Positions 31,073 to 43,427 are shown, counted from the first letter of the stretch. The stretch: 64,000 nt of DNA from Zea mays (GCF_902167145.1 NC_050099.1:16506434-16570433), one strand, 5' to 3'. Program-made: numbers and translations. The notes: generated by a model not told the origin, from the letters alone.

Positions 31073-34000
31073 TGAAGCGTCCCGATCCTCTGGGACTCAA
31101 ATGTGATACAATTACTAGTCCCAGGAGGCTAGTAAACACATTTATACATCAGATGATTCCAGATCTGCTTAAACGAGACAAACCTATAAAGGTGGCAAAC
31201 AACTTTAAGAGTTGGTCCACAACTCGGGACATCTCATCAGAGTGGGGCTGAAGCAGCCCGATATACGTAGTGAAGCAAATCAGCGGTCCAACAGCCACAA
31301 GCAAGGTTGGGAACAGTCGTAACTCTTACCCGATCTCCTTTTTTTGAAAAACAACAAATAAGCAAGGGTGAGTACAAACGTACTCAGCAGCCCACCTTCA
31401 CCCGCGGAATGGGGAAATCAGATATAATGCATGGAATATGTGGAGCTCAGGATATTTTGCAAAAACAGCAATATTTTATGCAGAGTTGTTTTGAAAAACA
31501 TTTTGTATTTTTGCAAAGCGCATCCTCTCCAAGAGGAGCAGGAAGTTTTTCAGTATTATAACAAAATCCCCTGGACTAAACCATCCAGGTATCTCAGCAG
31601 TTCCCACTGGTTTTCATTTTCAAAAACAGCTACTGGACTTCCCGTCCACCATAGCTCACGGCTCAACCGCCGAACCTTTTAAAAACCACTTTTCTCAAAA
31701 CCATCTCTTTTTTTGGAAAACAGAACATTAATTTCCATACCATACCAGACTCGTCCATTCCTGTGGACACAGACTATTCGAATAGGTTTTCAAACTCTGC
31801 GCAGAGGGGTACACTTTACCCACTAGTCTGGCTCTGCGATCTCATGATCAATGAGATCCGAATCCGAATCTCTTTCTTTCCCCGCACGTCCTAACCTTAA
31901 CGGTTATACCGGAAGGAGTCAGGCCACCACCATGTCCAAACCGGACAAAACTTTCCCCCTCCTTATCCTCCCGGTGCTCCCCAGCCTTCATAACCCTGGG
32001 GTTGGACCGTACGAGTTCAGATTGAGTAACTGCCCACACAGTCTCGAGTGGTTGTACTATTAAAGAGTACAGGTAGTGAAGATGACAAATCGGTCCTTAT
32101 ATGAGGGGACAATCCTTCTGCTCATGCCTAAACCAGCTGAGCCAACACCTTAGGCCCTCCCCTAAACCAGGGAGTCCCTGATTATCCCACTCACAAGGTG
32201 ATAAGGGTGAAAACCCTTCATCACACACATTTTGAAAAGCATTTTCTTTTGAAAACTCACACATGTTCTCAAATCATTTGGAACATATATATCAGGGATT
32301 GATTGCGGCAAGCGGCTGGGTGGCCGTAATAACTTGTGTCAAAATCATATCATGCATAAAATAACAGGCTGAGGGTTGTGGTTGAAAAATCATAGGTAAT
32401 TTATGCATCAAAGGGGTCCAGTGAGCTTGCCGTGCTTATTTGGCGAAGGGGGAAGGGGAGCTCGCGGAACTGGCTTCTGGCTCCACCGCCTAGCGTAGAC
32501 TTGCGGATCTGGCCTCCACGAGACGGCACGAACGCTCCGATAACTATGCAACATGAACAAGCAAACATACAAACGAGCAAGTATACCAACAAATATTTAG
32601 TTTAGTGGTCAGAATAGTGATACATGGATGGGTATTGTCTTGAGTAGAATATGTGTCATGTGGTGTTGAGATACTACTAGTGGTGGAGCGGAGGTGCTTA
32701 CCAGGAGGGTGGACTGGAGGCAAAGCGACACTATGCGTGTAGCCAGAAGAGCGGAGTAACTGAGTGGGTAGGGTGTTTTCCTTGGCTGAGGGTGTTGAGT
32801 GTGTGTGGAGAGGGAGAGGGTAGTTGGGTGTATTTATAGCTGGATGTATGTGGTGTAGCATAGTGAAGTTCACTGTTGGTGAGAATAGTGACGAATGAAT
32901 TGTCTGACTTAGTATGAACAGGAGAGTTATAGGCAGAATATGGGACAAGAGTATTTTGGGAGTTTCCTGGAATATGGACCATGCTTAAGAGATGACATGG
33001 TTGGATAGGGAATAGTTTGATAAGAATTTAGAAACAAGAATTATTGGAATCTGAGTTTGGAATCCTCGTTCGAAGGAATCTCAAAGTTAAGCGTGTTCAA
33101 CTTGGAGAAACCTGGGATGGGTGACCAGATGGGAAGTTCCCTACTGGAAGGAAAATCACAGTCACCGAAGTTTGTATGACTGGAATATGGGTCTTGCTGG
33201 TCTTAGGTGGACTGCACAGCATGATGTATGAGTGGTTGAAATTTGGGGTGATCGACTAATCGATGAATAGTAACGATGAATAGTGACGACGAAAAAGCTA
33301 CTAGATATCATCGATGAGTAGTAACGATGATGAATAGTAATACTGAATAGTAACGATGCTGAATAGTGTCAGTGAATAGTAACGGTGAATAGTCGCATGA
33401 ACGAACGATGAATAGGAACTATGAACGAACGGACGAACGATCGAATGATGGGACGAACGAACGATCGGAATTTCGGCAGCATAACGGCAGGACAAAGATT
33501 ATCTGGAAGAACGATGAATAGGGACCATGAACGAACGATGAACGATGAATAGGAACTATGAACGAACGATGAACGATCAAATGATCGAACGAACGAACAA
33601 TCGGAATTTCGGCAGCATAACGGCAGGAAAAGATTATTTGGATGAACGAACGGACGAACGATCGAATGATCGGACGAACGAACGATCGGAATTTCGGCAG
33701 CATAACGGCAGGACAAAGATTATCTGGAAGAACGATGAATAGGGACTATGAACGAACGATGAACGATGAAAAGGAACTATGAACGAACGATGAACGATCG
33801 AATGATCGAACGAACAAATGATCGGAATTTCGGCAGCATAACGGTAGGAAAAAGATTATTTAGACGAACGAACGGACGAACGATCGAACAATCGGACGAA
33901 CGGACGAACGAACCATGAACGATCGGACGAACGAACGAACAAACTAAGAACATGGGACGAGCGATCGAAGAACGATCGAACGATCCTTGTGCTAGTGTGT

Positions 34001-34609
34001 GCTTGTGTGGAACATGGAGTGGGTGTGTGTGGGGGGGGAGAGAGTTGCCATGAAATGGCTTGGGGTGGGATGAGAGGAGGCCCTTGCCCCTCTATTTATA
34101 GCCATGGTGGGGGGATTAGGGGGAGGGATGAGAGGATTAGTGGGAGGATGAGAGGATTAGTGGGAGATTAGCATGTATTTGTCTTGTATAAGTGAGATTA
34201 GCTTGTAGAGCTCACCGTATGACACTGGAGGCATACATATACGTATGAGCATGAGGAAAGTTATGAAGAAAATATTTGTAGGGACTTGAAATATGATTAT
34301 GAAGGTATTTCTCAAGAGGAAAATACTTGGAGATATATCGGTGGAATATTTGGGCAATATTTCTGGAAAGAACTTGAAGGGGATCACTAGGGAAATATCT
34401 GGGCAGTATTTCTGGAAAGAATTTGAGGGGGGACACTGGGGAAATATTTGTAGGATATTTGAGGAGGATTTTGGAGAGAATATAGACCACTATATTTTAT
34501 TTGCTGATATCAACTCACAAACAAACATTTTGAAATGAAATTTGAAATTCATTTTGAATTTAGAGCGAGTTTGAGAAAATTTCAGGATTTGAATTTTTGG
34601 GATGCTACA
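31073..34609 (-). mobile_element. 3.5-kb solo LTR, Tekay-like
   Basis: 3,537 bp from TGAAGCGTCCC to GGATGCTACA, flanked by a perfect 5-bp target duplication AAGTC (31,068-31,072 and 34,610-34,614). The sequence GGGTGAGTACAAACGTACTC followed by CAGCAGCCCACC, and the great length, resemble Tekay-group chromovirus LTRs of maize; the name is from memory and the strand is inferred from TG-rich U3-like features only. No gag, pol, primer site or second LTR is present. It is inserted in the integrase linker of the Tat-type element, whose coding sequence resumes immediately after 34,614. Confidence 0.9.
33240..33990. repeat. GAACGAAC-rich higher-order tandem repeats
   Basis: Inside the solo LTR. GATCGGAATTTCGGCAGCAT occurs at about 33,463, 33,599, 33,684 and 33,820. 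The spacing alternates 136 and 85 bp, so the larger period is 221 bp repeated about twice. Between them are runs of the 4-base unit AACG/ACGA and GATGAATAG. Long open frames on both strands here are a by-product of the repeat. Confidence 0.85.
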
Positions 34610-34614
34610 AAGTC

Positions 34615-34673
34615 ATTGCCAATAAGAGTGTAGTTATAAAATTGTCCGGCAAGTCATTCGACGGCTACCTCCT
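34615..34673 (-). pseudogene. RNase H-integrase linker piece
   Basis: A 59-bp island of the Tat-type element between two insertions. On - it reads toward the solo LTR and encodes a YTLIGNDLYKH-like segment typical of the linker before the integrase zinc finger. Its two edges are the target sites of the copia element (right) and of the solo LTR (left). Confidence 0.6.
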
Positions 34674-36268
34674 TGAAGGAAACAGGTGACGCCTAAGAGG
34701 GGGGTGAATTAGGACTTCTAAAACATTCACTAAACTAAGCCACAAATAAATCCCTGGAGCAAAACTTATGCAAATAATTAAACTAGAATGTGCAAAGTAG
34801 GTTTTGTTTAAGTGTTGCTATCTCTACCGCAATGGCTAAGTTTCAATCTACACTATATAAGTATAAAGACAAGATTGAAACTTAAATGCTTAATATAAAT
34901 GCGGAAGCTTAAAGAGCAAGGTAGAGATGCAAACTCCCGTGGATGACGTCGATATTTTTACCGAGGTATCCGGAACCACACAAGATCCCGACTAATCCTC
35001 GTTGGTGCCCCTACGCAAAGGGAAGCCCACGTGAGGGCCAAGCACCTCAGTCGAGTAACTCCGTAGAGAGCCGCGACTCCTCTCGGACGCTCCCCGCTGT
35101 CTCCACTACCGAGCTTCCGGCTGAAAATGTTGTGGGCCCCGTTCCCTCCTGTACACGGTGGCGGCCGTGACACAAACGCGGTTGTCACGGTCTCGCAAGA
35201 CTCTTGCCCCACTCGATACAATTACAATGGCTCACGGAAGAACCGAGGGGTTGTGTGGTTTATCTAAACTCACTCAACTAACTAGGATTCACCTAGAGCA
35301 AGCGCTAGAGCGGTCTAACTAACCTAAGCACTTTGCAAATCACCTACGCTAATCACAGAGTGATTCTATTAAGCACTTGGGTGTATGAGCTCTTGGAAAT
35401 GTGAACTATGTGCCTTGGTATGTCTCTTGGGCTCCCACACCTCCAAATGGCCGGTTGGGTGAAGTATATATAGGCCCCAACTCAAACATAGCCGTTGGAA
35501 AGCAGTTCTACAGCTTTCTGCGGCGCACCAGACAGGTGCACCGGACTGTCCGGTGGTGCACCGAACATGCCACGTGTACTAGCCATTAAAGGTATCCGTT
35601 GGAGCTTCCGAAGATGGCGCACCCGACAGTTCGGTGTGCACCGGACAACCCATGCTCGCTTGTCGTATTTTTGCCATAACTTTTAGCTCCGAACTCTGAT
35701 TTCGATGATAATGTTCCTTTTGGAAAGCTTATGAAATTCTATACATCCCAGAGTTGAAGCCATATCAGTTTGAGGAAATTTGGAACACCGAACAGTTTTT
35801 TCAGCAATTCCGACTTCGTATTGTGGGCATAACTTTTAGCTCCGAACTCCGATTTTGATGATCTTGGACTTTTTGGAAAGCTTATAAAATGATATACATG
35901 TCAGAGTTGAAGCCATTTCAGTTTGAGTAGATTTGATTTTGTGAAACACTTCCAATTCAGTCAGCCCTTCCTCTCAACTTTGTCAATTTCACTTTTGTTT
36001 TGCAGCTTTGTATCTCACTTCTACTTCTTGATGTGTTGTACTCTTAGCATGTATAAAGTGTCTTCAATACGACTTTGTAATGTCTTCTATGGGTCTTATA
36101 ATGTCTTCTTTGAGGTGTTGCATCCTCAGAGCCTCAGTTCAATCCACTTCACATCCTGTGAACTACAACACACAAACACTTTGGGAAATACATTAGTCCA
36201 CAGGTTATGTTGATCATCAAACACCAAAACCTATTGAGCTAAATGTCCCATGTCGCATTTTCCTTACA
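34674..36268 (-). repeat. 3' LTR (left) of copia element
   Basis: 1,595 bp. On - it begins TGTAAGGAAAATG and ends CCTTCA. It lacks two short blocks present in the other LTR: about 30 bp near 35,073 and about 46 bp near 35,797, the latter containing the CACCGGACAGTCCGGTG palindrome. Confidence 0.9.
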
Positions 36269-37650
36269 ATCTCCCCCTTTTTGGTGATTGATGACAACAC
36301 AACCAAAGCAAGTAAATATAACAAACATTTGATTGAAAATATGCAATCTACTTGCTAGGATGCATGATTGTCCCCATAGAATGAGATTATGGACTTAAGC
36401 CTCCCTCTAACTCCATAATTCACTTACTTCCTATTTTAGACCAAAGAACCAAAACCACTTGAAGAATTAAAATTTTAAATTAGTGGTGTTTGGTGTTTGA
36501 TAACATTTTATTGCTTTGGTCCCTACAACTTCTCCTCTTTGATATCAATCACCGAAAAGGAAGACATTAAAAGCATGTAGGAAGCAGATAAGTCTTGCCC
36601 TTATAAAGGATTTGTCAATTATTACCAGTTTAAGCACCAAATTGTTACTCCCCCTAAATGAGTGTTCTCCTTTAGAAAGAATTTTCTCTCCCTTTAGAGA
36701 CGAAGAAAAACTCCCCTGACAGAGATCTTCTACTTAGGAAAAAGCATGTGAGAAATGGAGGTGCAAGACATGATTTGAATAGAGTAACTTCCCTTATGCA
36801 TAGGTACCAAAATATGAGTCAACAATATATGCATTTATAGCAGCATGGGAAGTATAAGATATGAAATATAGTCTAACCAAATATCGGAGAAGACATGAAA
36901 ATGAAGCTAAATGTAGTCTCAGAGTTACCAATTGAAAATAAATGGTGGACCATTTGAAGACAAATGGTAGGCTTGTGAGACATAAGAATTCTTGCAGATT
37001 TGCAGTGGAAGCTTGTTATCTTTCTTCAGGGACTTCATTTTCCTTACAATGAGACTACTACATGAAATAGACTCGAAAAAGGAATTAGTCTCAAAGTCTT
37101 AGATTATAGAGTAACCTCCCCCTGAAAGTGTGCATACAAGTTTTGAATACTTGTAGGAGACATGCACTTTGATTTGATATCAAGAGAGGCAAATTATCTA
37201 TAATCCGAGCTTCGACACATATAAGTTAAATGATACCAATTGTAGGATATAAGTATCTGAAGCATTAGTGTCCTTTACTTAGGGATGTTGAATAAGCTAT
37301 GTGCCGTGCTTAATTAAACATTTTAGACCATGTAGGTTTGCTCAAGATTATGAATTGAAAACAAGCAATCCTACCATGTGATTTACCTAGTATGCATGCA
37401 TTGTTAATCTCAAATAAGTACAAAATGAAATACTAGGCATGAAAGGTAAAACTAGATACAAGAAAATAGATACGCATATATAAAAACAAGAAATACAACG
37501 ATTCTAGTTACCTTAGTCATGGGTGGGGAAATTTGGGTCCAAAATATTCACTAATCCACTTGGCAATAAACTTGATCCAATATGATGTATCCCATGATAT
37601 ACATCCCAAATTTGCCAAGTCTCCAAATTTTCCGTCGTCCTTCGGACTAC
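36269..37650 (-). other. Non-coding interior of copia element
   Basis: AT-rich and without supported coding frames on either strand. In an autonomous relative, protease, integrase, RT and RNase H would lie here. The polypurine tract on - (complement of CTCCCCCTTTTT) lies at 36,271-36,282. Confidence 0.65.
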
Positions 37651-39643
37651 TCACTTCCCTTTCGGGATCCAAACCTTCTTGGTGCTTTTCATGGTTGAAA
37701 TTATTTCCTTTGGCACCCCGATGCATTTGGCTTGCTTGTTGGCCTTGATTTCTATCACCTTTCCATTATTTTTCTTCTTGATAAAATATGGTGTAGCAGC
37801 CTTTTTGTCCACCTTGTTGATGTAGGTGTTGGAGATTTTTCTTGTTCGCTTTTGCTTGAGCTTTTGCCTTTGCTTATCCCCGGTCATCACCTTGCATGAC
37901 CTTCCTTGTGGCATAACCTACAAATCACGGTTTCGCCCTCCATAGGCTTGTTCACTCCCGTAGTCGTCTTATCCTGTGGAGGTTGGATTTGTTTAGCTTT
38001 GCCTTTCTTGTCATACAAAGCCTTACCAAGACGAGCCACTTCTTGCCTTAATTGCTCATTTTTCTTTGCAACCTCATCCGAACATGTTTCTACAACAATA
38101 TTCTCAACAAGAACTTGGTTGCAGGGGTTAGAATCATCAATTAAATCAAAGCAATAAGTAGAAGCATCTTTCTTAATAATTTCAGGAATTTCAACTAAAG
38201 ATGCCCCTGGAGTGCTACCAATGTTTTCTAGCTTAGTAGTTAGCTCATTATTGTGTATGTTAAGAATTTCCATTTTCTCGACCAAATTTTCAATAGCTTC
38301 TTGGGAGCTAGCTAACTTAGCCTTAAGTTTTTCATTCCTTTTAACAAGGCCATCATCGATAGCAGTGGATAAGCACTAGTTTCTAATTGCTCAATTTTAG
38401 TTGATAGCTCACAATTCAAATTTGCAAATGTTTCAAATTTTTCTAGCAAACATTTATAATCATTTTGGGAGCTAATCAACTTACTTTTCAAGGTTTCAAG
38501 TTGAGCCTTTTGCTTAGTGCAAACATCCTGGAAAAATTTAATGGCTTCCGCAAGCTCATCCACGGAGGGCTTTCCCTCACCTTCATCATTACTACTACTT
38601 TCATCACTAGAGGATGGAATGCTCATTTTACCTCTTGCCATAAGGCATTTGCGTGATGACTGTGATGAGCGCGATGAGGACCGGTGGCTGCGCATCCTTG
38701 GAGGTTCATCTTCACTTGAAGAATCATCCCAAGTTTTGACACTTGTTATCTCCTTGCCTTTGCTCCTCTCCTTTTTGGGTTCGGCCATAGTGGGACAGTT
38801 GTCCCTAAAGTGACCCTTCTCCCTGCATGCGAAGCATCCTCTCTTTCTTTGCTTTTTTTGTCAATGTTAAAGAGAAGATCCTCTACCTGCAGGGGCACAC
38901 CCATTAGATAATCTTCCGGATCATCCCCATAACCTTTCCGGCGCGTCAGATTGTTTCTTCGTCCTCGGAGGATGATGTTGATGGTTGATTATCTTCACCA
39001 TCATCACTTTCTTCTTCTTCCTCTTCTTCACTTGAGGAAGTTAGAGTGGGAGCCTTCTTTCTACCCTTCCTTTCATCACATGCAAAAGCATATGGCCTTG
39101 AGGAAGTTGGCTCCTCTCCCCGACACATTTTTCACGACATTTCAAAAGCCGCGATTTGCCCAATCACAATTGTTGGGGTTATTGTACTCATGTCCGCATT
39201 ACCTAGCTTATTTATGCCAATAGAATTGAGCTCATGGATGATTAGATTCAAACGAGAATACATATCTCTAACAAGCTCATTATCTTTCATAGCAAGAGAA
39301 TTATACTCATTTAGGACTAGGCAATGTTTTTGCTCATGGACATTGGTTGTGCCGTCATGGAGCTCATGCAATTTTAGCCAAATCTCATTAGTAGTTTTCA
39401 ATGTAAACACTTGACTAAAATATACATGCTAAGAGATTCATACAAGCAATTTTTGGCTCTAGCATTTAAATGAATTTCTTTTTCCTCACTCGTGGTGGGT
39501 TTCTCGGGATTCTTGGGGAGTTTCATCCCGTCATGAGTGACTCTCCAAACACCTAGATCAACGACATCTAGGTAACAAGCCATTCTAGCACTATAATATG
39601 GGAAGTTAGTGTCGTCGAAGTGTGGTGGCCTATGGGTATCCAT
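37651..39643 (-). pseudogene. gag: Copia gag, multiple frameshifts
   Basis: Nucleocapsid/capsid polyprotein of the nested copia element. The - strand ATG at 39,643 follows the primer site by about 70 bp and opens MDTHRPPHFDDTNFPYY, a typical start of Opie/Ji-type gag. Further blocks follow in different frames: capsid (NEIWLKLHELHDGTTN, 39,132-39,410), an acidic Ser/Glu run (38,946-39,128), a zinc knuckle CFACREKGHFRDNC near 38,800-38,840, a Ser-rich and coiled-coil part (38,312-38,788), a second coiled coil (37,887-38,285) and a second knuckle beginning CRLCHKEGHAR near 37,900. The tail at 37,651-37,914 is Lys-rich. At least five frameshifts or stops separate these blocks, so no full-length product is possible. 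Confidence 0.85.
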
Positions 39644-39710
39644 CCCTTCCTCTGAAAAGTGTCGGCTCTTTTAGCGGTGAAGCTAAAGTGTTTCAAATGA
39701 GCCAAACCAG

Positions 39711-39722
39711 GCTCTGATACCA
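39711..39722 (-). other. Primer-binding site, initiator tRNA-Met
   Basis: TGGTATCAGAGC on -, a perfect 12-base complement to plant initiator tRNA-Met, two bases from the 5' LTR. Confidence 0.92.
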
Positions 39723-39724
39723 AT

Positions 39725-41392
39725 AGAAGGAAACAGGTGACGCCTAAGAGGGGGGTGAATTAGGACTTCTAAACCTTTCACTAAACTAGGCCACAAATAA
39801 ATCCCTAGAGCAAAACTTATGCAAATAATCAAACTAGGATGTGCAAACTAGGTTTTATCTAAGTGTTGCTATCTCTACCGCAATGGTTAAGTTTCAATCT
39901 ACACTATATAAGTATAAAGACAATATCGAAACTTAAATGCTTAATATAAATGCGGAATCTTAAAGAGCAAGGTAGAGATGCAAACTCTCGTGGATGACGT
40001 CGGTATTTTTACCGAGGTCTCCGGAACCACGCAAGGTCCCGACTAATCCTCGTTGGTGCCCCTACGCAAAGGAAACCCCACACGAGGGCCAAGCACCTCA
40101 ATCGAGTAACTCCGTAGAGAGTCGCGGGCCTTCTCCACGCGCAAGTGGTGCTCCGCTTCCGGCTCCTCTCGGACGCTCCCCTCCGTCTCCACTATCGAGC
40201 TTCCGGCTGAAAATGCTGCGGGCCTCGTTCCCTCCTGTACACGGTGGCGGCCGTGACACAAACGCGGTTGTCACGGTCTCGCAATACTCTTGTCCCACTC
40301 GGTACAATTACAACGGCTCACGCAAGAGCTGAGGGGTTGTGTGGTTTATCTAAACTCACTCAACTAATTAGGATTCACCTAGAGCAAGCGCTAGAGCGGT
40401 CTAACTAACCTAAGCACTTCGCAAAGCACCTACGCTAATCACCGAGTGATTCTATTAAGCACTTGGGTGTATGAGCTCTTGGAAATGTGAACTATGTGCC
40501 TTGGTATGTCTCTTGTGCTCCCACACCTCCAAATGGCCGGTTGGGTGAAGTATATATAGGCCCCAACTCAAATATAGCCGTTGGAAAGCGGTTCTGCAGC
40601 TTTCTGCGACGCACTGGATAGGTGCACCGGACTGTTCGGTGGTGCACCGGACATGCCACGTGTACTAGCCGTTAAAGGTAGCCATTGGATTTTCCGAAGA
40701 TGGCGCACCGCACAGTCCGGTGTGCACCGGACAGCCCATGCTCGTTTGTCGTATTTTAGCCATAACTTTTAGCTCCGAAATCTGATTTTGATGATCTTGT
40801 ACTTTTTGGAAATCTTTTGAAATTCTCTACATCCCATAGTTGAAGCCATATCAGTTTGAGGAAATTTGGAACACCGGACAGTCCGGTGTGCACCGGACAT
40901 CCCATATGCTACTGCAGTTTTTTTTCAGCAATTATGACTTCGTATTGTGGGCATAACTTTTAGTTCCGAACTCCGATTTTGATGATCTTGGACTTTTTGG
41001 AAAGCTTATAAAATTATATACATCTCAGAGTTGAAGCCATGTTAGTTTGAGTAGATTTGAGTTTGTGAAACACTTCCAATTCAGTTAGTCTTTCCTCTCA
41101 ACTTTGTCAATTTCACTTTTGTTTTGCAGCTTTGTATCTCACTTCTAATTCTTGATGTGTTGTACTCTTAGCATGTATAAAGTGTCTTCAATATGACTTT
41201 GTAATGTCTTCTATGGGTCTTATAATGTCTTCTTTGAGGTGTTGCATCCTCAGAGCCTCAGTCCAATCCACTTCGCATCCTGTGAACTACAACACACAAA
41301 CACTTTGTGAAATACATTAGTCCACATGTTATGTTGATCATCAAACACCAAAACCTATTAAGCTAAATGGCCCGGGGTGCATTTTCCTTACA
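39725..41392 (-). repeat. 5' LTR (right) of copia element
   Basis: 1,668 bp direct repeat of 34,674-36,268. It contains four or more copies of the CACCGG(A)CAGTCCGGTG-type palindrome (40,627, 40,645, 40,700, 40,875) and a TATATATAGG box on + near 40,551. Its last base on - is T where the other LTR has A. Confidence 0.9.
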
Positions 41393-41893
41393 CTTGTCAT
41401 TTGTTTCTTCTTCATTCTTGATGTGTATGATGATAGGTGTCCTCCAGTCGTTTGGGTCCAGTTCTGTGACCAATAAAGTGTCTCCTGCCGTCGTGCATTC
41501 TTCTCCTGACTCTTGTGAAATACTGGGGTGACGTATCTCTTGCACAAAAACATCTAGGAGCCTAGGATTTTCTAGAACTAAGCTTTGACAGCGTATGAAC
41601 TGTCACGTCAGTCCCTTCCACATGGTGGAATTCTAGGCCTTCTAATTTACCTTCTATCTGCTGGACAACTGCACAATACTTGCCCATGCACTCTATAAAA
41701 GAGTCTCAATCCTTGATGATCTGACTTATCACCATAGAGTCTTCATACATCATTAGACGCTTGATTCCGAGCAATATGGCGATGTGTAGCCCGTGCACCA
41801 ATGCCTCATACTTTGTTACCTTGTTCCTCATACTTTGTTACCTTGTTTGACACTAGGAAGAAGTTGCAGTACGTACTTCAGTTTATATCCCTT
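41393..41893 (-). pseudogene. RNase H of decayed Tat-type element, distal part
   Basis: On - the frame includes KVTKYEALVHGLHIAILLGI and a D-S step (YEDSMVISQIIKD), which match the middle and third acidic residue region of Tat-lineage RNase H (N-V-A-E-Y-E-A-L...D-S-Q-L). The downstream tether toward integrase is also visible. A 20-bp duplication (CTCATACTTTGTTACCTTGT at 41,809 and 41,829) and stops disrupt it. A CACTA element cuts it at 41,894. Confidence 0.75.
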
Positions 41894-43424
41894 CACTACC
41901 GGAATCGCGTTCTTAAGACACTCGGCAAAGGCTATTTTACACTCGGCAAAGACTTTGCCGAGTGTAACAATCGGCAAAGAACACTCGGCAAATATTTCAT
42001 CGGCAAATGGTTCTTTGCCGAGTACTTTTTTTCGGACACTCGACAAAGACTTTGCCGAGTGTCAAAAAGCACTCGGCAAATAAAAACACTCGGCAAATTA
42101 AGAATCAAAAAAATTAAAAAAAATAACAAAACATTTTTTTAAAATTCTAGGAACAACTCTCCAACCCTACCCTATTACCTCACCCATTGCCCTATCATTT
42201 TTCACTATTATTTTGAATCAAATTTATATGTTTTGTAAATGGTGAGATTCAAACTCGCAACCTCTCTCTCGCGCATAACCTCCTATACCACTACACTACT
42301 ACACCAATTATATCTATATTACGTTTTCATTTCCCATGTACTATACAAATCGAGAGTAATTTGATTATTTAAGACACTAAATGAGTTCATTTGAAAATAT
42401 GACCAACTATAAAGTTGCATAACTTTTTGAGATCTACAAGTTTTATTTTAATAGTTTCTACATCCGAGACCGTTTACAAAATTTGAATTTTAAATTTGAA
42501 AACTTCACAAGAATTTTTCAATGATAAAATGATTTCAAATCAAAAAATTGTCAACTACAAAGTTTCATTACATTTCAAGACCTACAACTTTTATTTTGGT
42601 GGTTTTTTCATCCGAGATAGTTTGAAAAATTCAAATTTCAAAATTCAACCATAGTTTTGCATAACAAGATGATTTCAAAACAAAACATTGTCAACTACAA
42701 AGTTTCATAACTCTTCAATACCTACAACTTTCATGTTGGTGGTTTTTTCTTTCGAAGTCGTTTTCAAAATTCAAATTTTAAATTTTTTAAATTCAGACGT
42801 AGTTTTCGTTGATAATATGACTTCAAATGAAAAAGTTGTCAACTATAAACTTCTATAACTTCTCAAGATCTACAAAGTTTATTTTGATTGTTTGGTCATT
42901 TCTTTATCTCACATGATGGTTCTAACAATATGCACAAATTCTATACTACGTCTCTCGTAGTTTCATAAACTACGAGAGAGATATAGGTTTTATGAACAAA
43001 TTTATTTTTATTTTGTCATATGAAGAAATGTTCAATATATAAATTGTACATCATGATGAGTTATACAAATTTGTAGTTGAAAACTTTTTCATTTGAATTA
43101 ATTTATTACTTTAAAATGTGATTTTTAAATTGTCTTTGCCTAGTGTTGGAGAAAAAACACTCGGCAAAGAGCTCTTTGCCGAGTGTTGTATTTGTGACAC
43201 TCGGCAAAGAGCCTTGCCGATTGTCAAAAAAAAAGACACTCGGCAAAGAAACTCTTTGCCGAGTGTCAAAAATAAAACACTCGGCAAAGAGCTTCTTCGC
43301 CGAGTGTTTTCTTTTACCGAGGGTTTTTTGCGTGGCACTCGGCAAAGAGCTTCTTTGCCGAGTGACCGAAAAAAACACTCGGCAAAGAATATGGCACTCG
43401 GCAAAGAGCCAAATTTGGGTAGTG
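41894..43424. mobile_element. Non-autonomous CACTA element
   Basis: 1,531 bp bounded by CACTACCGGAA and its inverted partner ending TTTGGGTAGTG, with a perfect 3-bp target duplication CTT (41,891-41,893 and 43,425-43,427). Both ends carry many direct and inverted copies of ACACTCGGCAAAGA / TCTTTGCCGAGTGT: at least eight within 230 bp at the left and about ten within 280 bp at the right. The middle is AT-rich and non-coding, with repeated GTCAACTACAAAGTTTCATA-type strings. It was mobilised in trans. Frames open across the ends come from the repeats. Confidence 0.93.
42241..42305 (-). ncRNA. tRNA-like module inside CACTA element
   Basis: On - the 65 bases begin GGTGTAGTAGTGTAGTGG and end GAGTTTGAATCTCACC. 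TAGTGTAGTGG fits the pol III A-box consensus TRGYNNARNNG at every position, and AGTTTGAATCT fits the B box at 8 of 11, with terminal GGTG/CACC pairing. It looks like a decayed tRNA-derived sequence. Whether it is transcribed is unknown. Confidence 0.45.
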
Positions 43425-43427
43425 CTT

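Larger units (their letters stand above)
34674..41392 (-). mobile_element. Nested copia element lacking pol
   Basis: 6.7 kb element on - with LTRs 34,674-36,268 and 39,725-41,392, a perfect initiator-tRNA primer site at 39,711-39,722, a polypurine tract next to the left LTR (AAAAAGGGGGAGAT on -) and a decayed gag. There is no protease, integrase or RT: the 1.4 kb between gag and the 3' LTR is non-coding. The LTRs carry CACCGGACTGTCCGGTG motifs as in maize Opie/Ji-type copia elements. Flanks CTCCT and CTTGT match at only three of five positions, so a clean target duplication is not visible. Confidence 0.88.

Noticed and set aside
33301..33742. Several overlapping 60-115 codon frames on both strands with Arg/Ser/Phe-rich repeats
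   Set aside because: They are by-products of the AACG/GAACGAAC tandem array, which has a period that keeps frames open; no coding signal otherwise.
33460..33910. CRISPR-like array (repeat motif with spacers)
   Set aside because: The sequence is eukaryotic, spacing is irregular but periodic at 221 bp, the 'spacers' are themselves AACG repeats, and no cas-like gene exists.
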